Source: Gordionus sp. m RMFG-2023
Taxonomy: Eukaryota; Nematomorpha; Gordioida; Chordodea; Parachordodidae
DNA: 64,000 nucleotides
Direction: 5' to 3'
Assembly (NCBI RefSeq): GCF_954871325.1
Contig: NC_088775.1
Span: forward strand, 65,945,561 to 66,009,560
In this document: in pieces, positions 46,691 through 57,189 of the stretch
Position numbering within the stretch: position 1 is the first letter of the stretch
Layout: each line of letters starts with the position of its first letter
Made by a program: the position numbers and the translations under genes
Notes under the pieces: model-generated
The model's input: the letters and a program-made list of their open reading frames with translations, nothing else
Database searches by the model: none
What the model was told of the DNA's origin: nothing

Positions 46691-47007
46691 TATTCAATTG
46701 CGAATTTATACTATATAGCTTTTTATATTTTTCATTAATAGATATTTTTATAAAAAGTACGATATTGAATTATTTAATGATTGATATTTAATTTATGTTT
46801 AAATATGAATAAATTTATCCTACACTCTGTATATAAATTTCGATCAAACTTTCTTAAAATTAAGCTATGATGTTTTCGACGTTAATTTATTTTTAGGTAT
46901 AAAAAATTTAAAAAGGTAGAGAATAAAACTTAGATGTTAATATAACTAAATTTCAGAAATTAAAATATCTGTCTCATAAAATACAATATTAGAAAATTTT
47001 AATTATC

Positions 47008-47470
47008 TGACACTCATAAGCGTCAATATTGCTATATATAAACTTTTAACATTGCACGTCAGTCATAAATATCATAATATTAAATAATAGACTTTTAACA
47101 TATCATGTCAGTCATAAATGTCAGTATTACTAAATAATAGAAACTTTTTAACATTACATATCAGTTATAAATGTCAGTATTACTAAATAATTGAAACTTT
47201 TTAACATTACATGTCAGTCATTAATGTCAGTATTACAATAAAATAGAAACTTTTAACATTACATGTCAGTCATAAATGTAAGTATTACTAAATAATAGAA
47301 ACTTTTTAACATTACATGTCAGTCATTAATGTCCGTATTACATAATAGAAATTTAACATTACATGTCAGTCATAAATGTCAGTATTACTTAATAATAAAA
47401 ACATTTAACATTATACGTCAGTCATAAAGATCAGTATTACTAAATTATACGTCAATCATAAATGTCAGTC
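47008..47470. repeat. Minisatellite, about 50-bp unit
   Basis: Nine to ten units built on TTTTAACATTACATGTCAGT followed by cataaatgtcagtattac and taaataatagaaac. Spacing of the cagtcataaatg word is mostly 47-54 bases, falling to 34 at the end. The frames are closed, so it is non-coding. Confidence 0.9.
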
Positions 47471-47515
47471 TAAAGGGAGTTAATTTAAGTTAAAATATCA
47501 CGTTACACCGGTACT

Positions 47516-47602
47516 GCAGGTCTCTGAAAAACATAGCTAAGAAATACTTTTTCTGAATGTAGGAATGGTTTGGATCTTTTGAATATTCATAGGCATTTGA
47601 GG
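47516..47602 (+). pseudogene. Fragment of hAT dimerisation domain behind a MITE end
   Basis: CTGCAGGTCTCTG, the end of the MITE family found at 29060-29438, is followed directly by coding-like text reading KT-x-LRNTFSECRNGLDLLNIHRHL. The same MITE end and codon position occur at 29427-29500. At 47603 the fragment is cut by the larger hAT element. Confidence 0.7.
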
Positions 47603-48089
47603 CAGAGTTGCCATGTCTCCCCCCATCGGCGGATGACTCCTGGCAATTTTTTAGTTTACACGCAGACATTTCACTCCCGCAATTTTTTAATTTCTCCCGC
47701 ATTTTTTTAAAATAATATTTTAACGTTTTTAATATATAAATAATAATTTTGAGGGACATTAATTGATTATTTTTATATTTTTAAAATAAATTTTAAATAT
47801 TTATTCTAAAAACATGTCTAGTTCGTAAATTTCTTTCTATCCTTTTTTATTTTTATCCAATAATAAATCAACATCATTTCATTCATATAAGTCAGTACAG
47901 GGGAGTATATCAACATCGATTGCAATACAAAAATATTCTCAAAAATAATAAATAATACAGATGCAACTACATTTGCGGAAATCGTATACATCTATCATGT
48001 AGTTCAACATTCACAGAGCTATATCATCACAATGTGGGTCGAATCTTTTTCAAATGATATTTAACGACTCCAATATAAGTGAAAACCTT

Positions 48090-49535
48090 ACTTGTGGCAG
48101 AACAAAAATGAGCAAGGCTATCACAAGTGTTTTAGTACCTGAATCCTAGAGGTCAATTCTAGACGATTTGAAAGATGGGCATCTATATTCAATTCTAATA
48201 GATGCATCTAATAAGGGAAATATTAAAACATTTCCCTCGATCCTTTGCTATTTCAACAAGAATAAGAACATTTCAATAAAACTGTTAAAATTTTTACCTC
48301 GGATAGTGAAAAATCCAACGATGTAGCTAGCCACATAATGGTAAATATAGCTGATTCAGGGTTATCAATATTTTGCATGTCAGCTTTCTGCCCTGATAAT
48401 GCCTCTGTAAATTTTGGCAAAAACCAAAGTTATCGTATTGAGGCAGCACAATAATGAATTAATACCAATTGTGTATATGTCATATAATACATAATTCTTG
48501 CAAGAAGGCAATGAATATGTACTATCTATGGATGTCGAAATCATTGTGATGAAATGTTTTAACGAATTTAGTTCATCAACTAAAAGAGTTAATGAATTAA
48601 AAGAGTTGGTGAAGTGGTCTGACTTGGAATGGTGTTAGTTGTTGCGATATATACCTATCAGGTGGTTGTCATTAATACCTGCCATCTATAGAATTTTAAA
48701 AATTTACAAACTATTAAAAAAAATACTTCTTAAATAAAGATTTTAAAAGCTGTCCTAAAATTTTCAAAAAAATTTTCGAGTATGAAATGGCAGAAGCATA
48801 TTTGGGATTCGTTTCACATGTAGGAAATATGCAGTATATATTCATTTGCAATCAGAATATTCTTTATTAAAAAAGATTCACAAAATCATGCTACAGCTCT
48901 GTCCATCTCTACAGTTAAAAATTGATAATTTTTATGGCGCTATTGCTAAAAATATTATATTAAAATGTTCATAATACTATAATTAATACATTTTTAAATG
49001 AAGCACATATTTTTATTAATACAATTTTAGAATATTTACAATCAAAATATGATTTTAATAACTCTATTTACAAATGTATAAATATTATGACCTTGGAACA
49101 GAAACCATCAATTGATGTTTTATAAATTAATAAATAAAATATATTAAAAATACCGAAAGACATTGATGTCATGTTTTAGGAGATTGTAATTCTCTCTATT
49201 TTTATGATTCGCCAAAATATATAAAGTTAGATGATCTAAAAGCAGAGGAGTAATGGGTAGAATTTTTTCGTAATAACGATGGCATCCCCATGCCATGGGA
49301 AAAATATGCGAGTGTGTCTTCTCCTCACCTAATTCTAATGCCTCATCCGAACTCATTTTTAGCATGATGAGGACTGCCTAGAAAAAGGGGAGAAATCGGA
49401 TTGCTTTAACAACATTAGAGGCCGAGCTAATGGTTAAACAAATATATAATATGTCATGCCAGGAATTTTATAAATAGCACAATAACGACGGTAAACATTT
49501 AATTCTATTATTTAAATCTCAAATAAAATATAATT
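48090..49535 (+). pseudogene. hAT transposase, degraded (copy A, plus strand)
   Basis: Recognisable blocks: RSILDDLKDGHLYSILIDAS (about 48150), the start of the RNase-H-like core; LLRYIPIRWLSLIPAI (about 48640), the 'P-x-RW-x-S' motif; and a C-terminal region with ASVSSPHLILMPHPNSFLA-type and AELMVKQIYNMSCQEFYK text (about 49310-49480). Many stops. The dimerisation domain is better preserved in copy B, where LPHSNASSEGIFSLMRTAW and ERNRIALTTIEAEL can be read. Confidence 0.7.
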
Positions 49536-49554
49536 AAGTTTTAGAAATGGCGCC

Positions 49555-50193
49555 ATAAAATTTATTGTCAATTTTTAACTGTAAAGATGAACACTCTGCA
49601 GCATAATTTTGTGAATCTTTGTTAAGATTCTTCTGATTGCAACTACACATTAACAGCATGTAGTAGATTTCCTACATGTGAAATCATTCCTAAATATACC
49701 TCTGCCATTTATTATTGAAAAAAATTTTCCAAATGTTAGGACAGCTTTTATAATCTTTATTTAAGAAATATTTTTTTATAGGTTTATAAAATTTTAAGAT
49801 TCTAACGATGGAGGGTATTAGGAACATATCGCAACCAATATTGTGCTGACCTGATTCAATTCTGTATATACACTCTGCTTTTACGAAATTCAATGATGTA
49901 TTATCAGATCAGAAAGCTGGCATGCAATTTATTGATAATCTCGAATCTGCTATATTTACCATTATATGGTTAGCTATGCCTTTAGATTTTTCACTATTTG
50001 AGGGAAAAAATTTTAATAGTTCTATTGAAACGACCTTAATTTTGATGAAATAGCGGAGGATCAAGGGAAATATTTTAATATTTACCTTATTAGGTGCATC
50101 TGTTAGAATTGCATATGTATACCCATTTTTCAAATCGTCAAGAATTGACCTCCTGGATTTAGGTCCTAAAACATTGATGATAGTCTTGCCCAT
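49555..50193 (-). pseudogene. Inverted N-terminal half of the same hAT transposase (copy A)
   Basis: The minus strand starts MGKTIINVLGPKSRRSILDD, then LKNGYTYAILTDAPNKVNIK, and continues to VPSIVRILKFYKPIKKYFLN-like text before ending at the junction. It duplicates the plus-strand half at 48.1-48.95 kb with clear divergence, keeps its frame over longer stretches, and lacks the C-terminal half. It probably serves no protein function. Confidence 0.7.
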
Positions 50194-50905
50194 TTTTGTT
50201 CTACAAGTATATTTTTCATTTATTTAAGAGTCGTTAAATATTATGGGGAAAAGATTCTACCAACATTGTGATGATAAGTATCTCTGTGAATGTTGTGCTA
50301 CAAGATAAGTGATTACAATTGCCGCAACTGTAGTTTTATCTGTATTATTTCTTATTTTTGGAGTACCTTATTATGTATTTAAACGTGATACGTGATAATT
50401 AAGCGCCTATCCCTATAATGTTATACACACACACGGTAGATTTCCAATTGCGGTCGTTTTGCGGGACATTCGCATAAAATATATTTTTAATTGTAAAATT
50501 AAAATTGTTTTTTTTTATAAAATTTTATCTTGTTTACATTCTTTTATATTTAAAAAAGATCGTTGGTTTTTTTTATAAATTAATATATTTTAATAAATCA
50601 AGATGTTAATTTATTTTGAAAAATAGTTACCGACTTTGTATTTATATAAACTAAATAAAAAATAATAGGCGGATAATTAAGTCAATTTAAAATCCCGTCC
50701 TAAGGCGGGGATTTTGCGGGTCTAGCAATTTTTATATTTTTACCGCAATTTTTATATATCTCCCGCATAATACCAAATTTCTCTCGACAATTTGAAAATT
50801 TTGACCTGGCAACCTTGACCCAGACTACATTCCTACGTACGGGACTGATTTATTGCATAGCACATACAATTAGGTCTTATGTCACTATCTATATTGTATT
50901 AGAGC

Positions 50906-51976
50906 GGGGGGGGGGGGGGTATGCCTTTGATCGTAAGACACTTCATCGTATTTTTCGTCCACTCGCCCAATTCGTTCAAAATGGAGATTAACAAGTTTTA
51001 AATGGTAAAAAGTGTTATTAATTCATTTTGAAATGGTAAAAATTTAATTTTTAATGAATTATTTCGTATTTTTAACAGGTTTGAAATGGTAAAAATGTTA
51101 TTAATTTATTTGGAATGGTAAAAATGTTATTAATTCATTTGAAATGGTAAAAATATATTTTTCATGTATTATTTATTATGTTTAACAAGTTTGAAATGGT
51201 AAAATGGTAAAAATGTTATTAATTCATTTGAAATGGTAAAAAATATTTTTCATGTATTATTTATTATGTTTAACAGGTTTAAAATGGTAAAAATGTTATT
51301 AATTCATTTGAAATGGTAAAAATTTAATTTTTAATGTATTTACTTATGTTATTATATGATTCAATTTTTACAGCAAATTAAAAAGCATATTTTATTATTC
51401 AAATTTAGATTATTTAGAATGTATAAGACAAATATTTATTATTTAACAAACAAGGAAATATGATTTAGAATACAAATAATAAATATAAATTATTCAACCT
51501 GTATAAAACAAATATAAATTATATATTATCTAATACATTTGAATTGTATATATAATTTAATATAAGCTGATGATTTATCAACAAACTCTAATTTATTAAT
51601 GATATGATTATTATATTGTGCAGTCAGCTTATCCAAATTTCTTTCTTTGATGATATATTTGGAATTTGTTTTTTAGAGTCATTCCTAGATCAATCTGAAC
51701 CTTATTTAGCTTGAGGTTCCCATGATCCAAATGTATAAGCTTTATAAAGGAATAAATATTTGGATGGGATGACTTCACCAACTTATTTAAGGCTGAATGC
51801 CATCCTTCAAGGTGATTGTTTGCGGGGACCATCCATTGCATATCTACTCCAATTCAATATATTGAATATCTATGATTTATAAATAAAAATATTCATTATA
51901 GTAATATGTGATATTTGTTAATTAAATCATTTATTTATTACTTGAATTTTGAATGCTAGCATTTTGTAATTATAAT
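50906..51976 (-). mobile_element. MULE copy 2, truncated
   Basis: An inverted relative of the 26316-27875 element. It has the same terminal words (gcctttgatcgtaagac, ttcatcgtatttttcgtcc) at 50922-50970, the same 29-bp tandem repeat at 50998-51330 and the same transposase C terminus at 51560-51841. A G-run (50906-50919) sits at its outer edge. It is cut at 51977 by the hAT element, so its far end is unknown. Confidence 0.7.
51629..51841 (-). pseudogene. MULE transposase C-terminal exon
   Basis: Reads MQWMVPANNHLEGWHSALNK then LVKSSHPNIYSFIKLIH, the conserved 'NN-x-x-EGWH-x-x-LN-x-L ... HP-x-I-x-x-FI' block that follows the DDE core in MULE transposases. A plausible acceptor (ttggagtag) precedes it on the minus strand, so it may be the last exon. 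No catalytic residues are within reach. Confidence 0.7.
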
Positions 51977-52121
51977 CAGGGTTGTCAGGTCAAAATTTTC
52001 AAATTGCGGGAGAAATTTGGTATTATGCGGGAGAAATATGAAAAATGCGGTATAAATATAAAAATTGCTAAAAAAAATTTTTTTTGCAGGCCTATCAATG
52101 ATGGGGCCTATCCGCCTATTA

Positions 52122-54799
52122 TCTATATTATAATTTTCCGATGTCCTCACTACGTCATCGTGACATCATGTCATCGGTACGTATTTTTTTTTATTTGTTG
52201 ATTTTATTTATTTATTTTATACAAACAGATGAATGGAATTTCGAGAATTGATGGTGTAGTACACATACCTAACATGGATAGAGAGATTTGAAAAATCGTC
52301 TTTGAATTGATAAAAACAATATTCCCTCATGAATGAAACTTTTTATTTCACTTAATCCTTTCTTTATTTTTTAGATTACCTTATCAATTTTCATCTCATA
52401 TTATCAATTACACATTAATGAAATCTCTACAAGATACTCAACTTGTATACTTATTTTGAACATACTCACAATTTTTGTCAGTACTTACATTACAATTTTT
52501 TATACTCATATTTTTCTTTCATAACCAGTAATTAAGAAGATAACCAAGTATATTCAAATATTTAAATATTCTTATCCTAACCTATTTATAATCTCCAATC
52601 CTTATAAATAACTCTTTCTTTATTTTTTTCCCCTCCCTTAATGAATTTATTTATCACTAAATTTTATTATCGCATTATTTTCTTTCTATCTCTATTATCT
52701 ATTAACCACTATTTCTCAAAACCTTATCAATTCCTTTAATTTAATTTTTATTATTTTTATATTATAATAATTTATACATTCCCCCCCCCCTTTTTTTAAT
52801 CTTATTTTTTAATTATCATACAATTAATTAACCTTAATCTTAATAACATTACATTCATCATGTTATTTTTTAACTTTTAGAATATCATAATAGGCTTGAT
52901 AAGTCCCCCAAAAATTTTTTTTGATGATAGCCAAACCTTATCAATTCCTTTAATTTAATTTTTATAATATAATAATTTATACCTTCTTTTTCCCCCCTTT
53001 TTTAATCTTATTTTTTAATTACCTAATTAACCTTAATCTTAATAACATTACATTCATCATGTTATTTTTTAACTTTTAGAATATCATAATAGGCTTGATA
53101 AGTCCCCAAAAAATTTTTTTTGATGATAGCCCTCCAACTACTAGAAATATGCATCTAATATTGACCCATCTACCAGTTTTACATTATTTTAATGTTTGTT
53201 TGATTTCAACAATAGTTTATTTATATTTTTGCCTGATTTCTTTATTTGTCTAGGCTTACCCTAATCCCTCACATTGCTACAAAACATGATGAATCTATTA
53301 TTAAAGATAAGCAAAGAAAATAATGACGATTAAACAAACGCCTTACCCGTTCTAGAGTTACTGGTAGACAAAATAATAAAGTACTACGCTTGAAATGAAC
53401 TCATCTGGAGATTTATTATTTTTTTATCTTATGTTATATATCTATGTTTATTTTATTTTCACCCAGTTCTCCAAATGATATTTCTATCACCACTACCACA
53501 ATCCCTATGCCACCTCCCCCTATTTTTTAACAAATATCATTTTATTCCATACTATCATTCACTTCACTAGGAGTTAATATAAATATTACTTTATCCGATT
53601 CTCTGAGTAACTTTCATGAATATTTATAGGAATGTTCAAACTTGAATGTACAGTACGACCAATTTCATCAACTTTATTAATGGAAAAATATGCAGTAGTT
53701 CTGTCGTGGACTTTATAACAATACTTACGACCATTTTGTGGTTGAGTTAACATTGTCGTTCATGATTCTATTTTAGAGAGGGATACCAATGCTGACATTG
53801 ACAGAAATATCGTTTTGCGTTCTTCTTTTACCAGTATCCCAAGGCATAGGCATATCATCTTTATCAGGACGTAATTGTTTGGTACACTGCTTTGTTAATC
53901 CGTCATCACTTTCATCTACAACCCTAAATGATATAAAATTATACATTAATTATTTCCTCTCCAGACGACCGCCCAGATTTATTTTGTCGCTTTTTCCATC
54001 AAAAATTAAAATGTCAACAAGGATTTGCTCTTAATTATATCAAATACATAATAAATAATCCTCATTATTTTTTAAAAAGTTATCCTAAATTTATATGTCA
54101 ATAAAAAAAAATATCTTAAAAAAAAATATCTTAAAAAATATATAAATAATTTGCATATAAGTTTCATTAGTGTTTAATGGCAATTTTGTAGTTTAAATAG
54201 ACAGCATTATTTTTTTACTTAACATAAAATATATATATCCCTTATCAAATTCTTTGACAAATAATTTCAGAAATGCAAGACATACATTAAATTTATCTGA
54301 AAAACAACAATAACCCTATATAATAAACAACATATTTTTTAGATATAATTTTAATTGATCATATTACAAAAAAAGTATAAAAGTCGGTATTTTTATTTTA
54401 TTTGTCATGATTCTTTAATCAGTGGTTGCCCAGGCCTTCCCAGTTTCCCTTAATACGGAATTTACATGTTTTTTTTTCCATATTAGACTAATTGGTAAAT
54501 CAGATATTTCCCGTTCATGTGATGATATTAAAAATTTAACTATCTCCGAGGCGGGAAAAAATTTCAAACTTATAATGGGTAAGACTGGGCTTGGAACCTC
54601 AAAATTAATATTAGCTTGCACCTGACTTGGGAATATCTTTTACAAATTATTAAGGGTTGAGCCGGGCTTGATAAACTTTTTTAAAATTGTAAGATCTTGG
54701 ATGCTTCCTAATATTGTGAGCTTGAACCTGGCATGACATCTATCGTAAAAAATGAATAAAAATCTCATTCCCCGTCATTTTTGACGGGCTTTCTACTAG
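52122..54799 (+). mobile_element. Non-autonomous Helitron, copy 2
   Basis: Begins TCTATATTATAATTTTCCG after an A and ends CTAG before a T, with the hairpin CCCGTCA/TGACGGG at 54771-54788. Copy A of the host hAT keeps the uninterrupted sequence (reversed: cgcctattattttttattta around 50660), so the boundaries are confirmed by an empty site. Compared with copy 1 it lacks a block corresponding to about 31215-31500 and carries a tandem duplication at about 52700-53100. No Rep/helicase. Confidence 0.95.
53770..54015 (-). pseudogene. Conserved coding-like block in the Helitrons (possible captured fragment)
   Basis: The minus strand reads LRPDKDDMPMPWDTGKRR followed by TQNDISVNVSIGIPL. Further 5' on that strand is ILIFDGKSDKINLGGRLERK, ending near AT-rich text that could be a short intron. 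The counterpart in copy 1 (about 32190-32440) keeps RPDKDNMPMPWDPGKRR. I do not recognise the protein. Helitrons often carry captured gene pieces, which would explain a shared frame in an element without its own enzymes. Confidence 0.35.
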
Positions 54800-55245
54800 T
54801 TTTTTAAAATTAGTTTATATAAATACAAAGTCGGTAACTATTTTCAAAATAAAATAACATCTTGATTTATTAAAATACATTAATTTATAAAAAAAATCAA
54901 CGATCTTTTTTAAATATAAAAGAATGTAAACAAGATAAAATTTTATAAAAAAAAACGATTTTAATTTTACAATTTAAAATATATTATTTGCGAATGTCCC
55001 GCAAAACTACCGCAATTGGAAATCTACCGTGTGTGTGTGTAACATTATAGGGATAGGCACTTAATTATCACTTATCACGTTTAAATACATAATAAGGTAC
55101 TCCAAAAATAAGAAATAATATAGATGTAACTACAGTTGCGGTAATTGTAATCACTTACAAGTGTTGTGATTATTTAATGAAACATATTGACGATTAAATT
55201 AAAATAATCCATAATTATAATCTTTGCAAAAATGATTAAAATAAC

Positions 55246-55310
55246 AAAAGGAATAAATAAAAGAAATAAATAAAAGAAATAAATAAAAGAAATAAATAAA
55301 AGAAATTTCA
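55246..55310. repeat. Tandem repeat, 13-bp unit
   Basis: About five units of gaaataaataaaa. It lies between the MITE arm and the Helitron 3' fragment. Confidence 0.85.
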
Positions 55311-55314
55311 ATAA

Positions 55315-55418
55315 TGCTGATGCTTCCTAATATTGTGAGCTAGAACCTGGCATGACATCAATCGTAAAAAATGAATAAAAATCTCATTCCCCGTCATTTT
55401 TGACGGGCTTTATACTAG
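55315..55418 (+). mobile_element. Helitron 3' end fragment
   Basis: Matches the last 100 bases of the two large Helitrons, including gatgcttcctaatattgtga, the CCCGTCA/TGACGGG hairpin and the final CTAG before T. No 5' end with the same homology is visible, so it is a very short derivative or a truncated copy. Confidence 0.8.
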
Positions 55419-55589
55419 TTTTAATTATCTTTGCAAATATTATAATTTTATATGGATGGGTTTTATAATCGACAATATGTTTCATTAAATCATCACAACA
55501 CTGTATCTTGTAGTACAACGTTCACAGAGAAATGGTGGTAGAATCTTTTTCCCATAATATTTAACAACTCTAATATAAATGAAAACTAT

Positions 55590-56205
55590 ATTTGTAGAAC
55601 AAAAATAAGCAAGGCTATCCAATGTTTAAGGACCTAAATCCATGAGGTCAATTCTTGACGATTTGAAAGATGGGCATACATATGCAATTCTAACAGATGC
55701 ATCACAAAATTAAGGTCGTTTCAATAAAACTATTAAATTTTTTCCCCTCAAATAGTAAAAAATCCAAAGACATCTAACCATATAATGGAAAATATAGCAG
55801 ATTCGAGATTATCAAAAAATTGCATGTCATTTTTCTGATTTGATAATGCCTCAGTGAATTTGGTAAAAATAGAGTGTGTTTACAGAATTGAGTCATAACA
55901 ATGTTGGTTGCGATATGTTCCTAATACCCGCCATCGTAGAATTTTAAAATTTTATAAACCGTTAAAAAAATATTTCTTAAATAAAGATTATAAAAGCTGT
56001 CCTAACTTTTTGAAAACTTTTTTCAATAATGATAATGAATGGCAGAGGTATATTTAAGAATGATTTCACATGTAGGAAATCTATTACATGCTGTTAATGT
56101 GTAGTTGCAATCAAAAGAATCTTAACAAAGATTCACAAAATTATGCTGCAGATGTGTTCATCTTTACAGTTAAAAATCGATAATAAATTTTATAGCGCCA
56201 TGCTA
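55590..56205 (+). pseudogene. hAT transposase N-terminal half (copy B)
   Basis: Contains RSILDDLKDGHTYAILTDAS (about 55650) and text matching ILKFYKPLKKYFLNKDYKSC (about 55935-56000), with several stops. Corresponds to the inverted half of copy A. It ends at the shared junction next to ttatagcgccatgc. Confidence 0.65.
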
Positions 56206-56209
56206 AAAC

Positions 56210-56640
56210 TTAATTATATTTTATTTGAGATTTAAATAATTGAACTAAATGTTTACCGTCGTTATTGAGATATTTATAAAATTCCTGGCACGACATATTA
56301 TATATTTGTTTAACCATTAGCTCGGCCTCTATTGTTGTTAAAGCAATTCGATTTCTCTCCTTTATCCAGGCAGTCCTCATCAGGCTAAAAATGCCCTCGG
56401 ATGAAGCATTAGAATGAGGTAAGGAGAAGACATACTCGCATATTTTTTCCAAGCATGGGGATTTATTGTTATTACGAAAAAATTCTACCCATTTCTCCTC
56501 TGCTTTTAGACCATCTAACTTAGTATTTTGGCGAATCATAAAAATAGAGGTTATCACAATCTCCTCAAACAAGAAATCAATGTCTTTCGGTATTTTTAAT
56601 GTATTTAATAAATTATAAAAACCATCAATACGGTTCCACG
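56210..56640 (-). pseudogene. hAT transposase C-terminal half (copy B)
   Basis: An open stretch of about 140 codons on the minus strand: TWNRIDGFYNLLNTLKIPKD at the start, then LPHSNASSEGIFSLMRTAW, ERNRIALTTIEAELMVKQI and YNMSCQEFYKYLNNDGKH. This is the hAT dimerisation domain ('P-x-SNA-x-x-E-x-IFS ... RN-x-x-x-x-x-x-x-x-EL'). The apparent first residues (MSRAEL) come from adjoining repeat DNA, so the start is artificial. No stop interrupts this half, which points to recent activity. Confidence 0.8.
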
Positions 56641-56642
56641 TC

Positions 56643-56684
56643 AATTCAGCGCGGGACAATTCGGCGCGGCGATAATTCAGCGCG
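56643..56684. repeat. Three spaced copies of AATTCRGCGCG
   Basis: AATTCAGCGCG (56643), AATTCGGCGCG (56658) and AATTCAGCGCG (56674) follow at 15-16 bp steps. They abut the broken end of the hAT copy. They may be the end of another repeat and share a gaatt core with the satellite downstream. Confidence 0.6.
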
Positions 56685-56821
56685 TATCTATTATAGTTAT
56701 AATTTATTATATATTACTTAGTATAAAAAAATAAGGATGATAAAATAGAAATCATTTTGAATGTTGGTCCTATTAATTATTTCTTCATATTTATTTTTAC
56801 AAAAATCTCAATTTTATTTAC

Positions 56822-57184
56822 TTAATGTGTAATATCAAAAAAAATTAACAACCAATATTTACTATTTCTTTGGTTGACCAATTTACCACATAAGGTATGT
56901 TGATTAGTAGCAAATGTTATGTATGCCGAGATTTTGGTCATAGAAGGAAGAAAGAAAAAGAAAGATTTGACCTCTATCTCTAATCTTATATATTATTTTG
57001 GCTACAATCTTAATCAACCGTTTTTAAAAATAGACCCAAAATACCCCCCTGATAAGTAATATGCCCAAAATCTGGGCTTACATAACATTGCCTACTAATT
57101 AACATACCTTATGTGATAAATTGGCCAACCAAAGAAATAGGTATAAATATTGGTTGTAAATTATTTTTGATATTACACATTTAT
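56822..57184. mobile_element. Foldback MITE-like inverted repeat
   Basis: Arms of about 120 bases (56822-56942 and 57056-57184) share, in inverted order, gtgtaatatcaaaa, caaccaatattta, tttctttggttg, cataaggtatgtt and atgttatgta. The loop of about 110 bases has no gene. The flanks do not give a clear target duplication. Confidence 0.7.
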
Positions 57185-57189
57185 TTTGG

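Larger units (their letters stand above)
47603..50817. mobile_element. hAT element with internal inverted duplication, copy A
   Basis: The left end CAGAGTTGCCATGTCTCC and the reversed right end CAAGGTTGCCAGGTCAAAAT are hAT-like, and tcccgca words recur near both. The first 1.5 kb after the 5' region carries a plus-strand transposase. From about 49555 to 50370 the same 5'/N-terminal half appears again inverted, so two half-genes face each other. Flanks atttgagg and acccagac do not match, so the target duplication is lost or an end is shifted. Copy B (51977-56640) has the same internal junction. Confidence 0.7.
55158..55503. mobile_element. TA-flanked MITE (Tc1/mariner-like) with Helitron end in its loop
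   Basis: The left end CAAGTGTTGTGATTATTTAA and the reversed right end CAGTGTTGTGATGATTTAAT begin long inverted repeats, with TA on both sides (55156-55157, 55504-55505). Copy A of the host hAT reads straight through (reversed: aatcacttatcttgtag near 50300), so the insertion site is confirmed. No coding capacity. The central loop is occupied by a short tandem repeat and a Helitron 3' end. Confidence 0.85.
51977..56640. mobile_element. hAT element with internal inverted duplication, copy B (interrupted)
   Basis: Starts CAGGGTTGTCAGGTCAAAAT. Its subterminal DNA matches the reversed right end of copy A through the motif ttatgcgggagaaata. The copy is split by a Helitron (52122-54799) and by a TA-flanked MITE (55158-55503). 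Then come a plus-strand N-terminal transposase half (about 55590-56205) and, after the same junction as in copy A, an inverted C-terminal half (56210-56640). At 56640 it breaks into unrelated repeat DNA, so the far terminus is missing. Confidence 0.75.

Noticed and set aside
47595-50825. 8-bp duplication for hAT copy A
   Set aside because: atttgagg and acccagac do not match, so no duplication is claimed.
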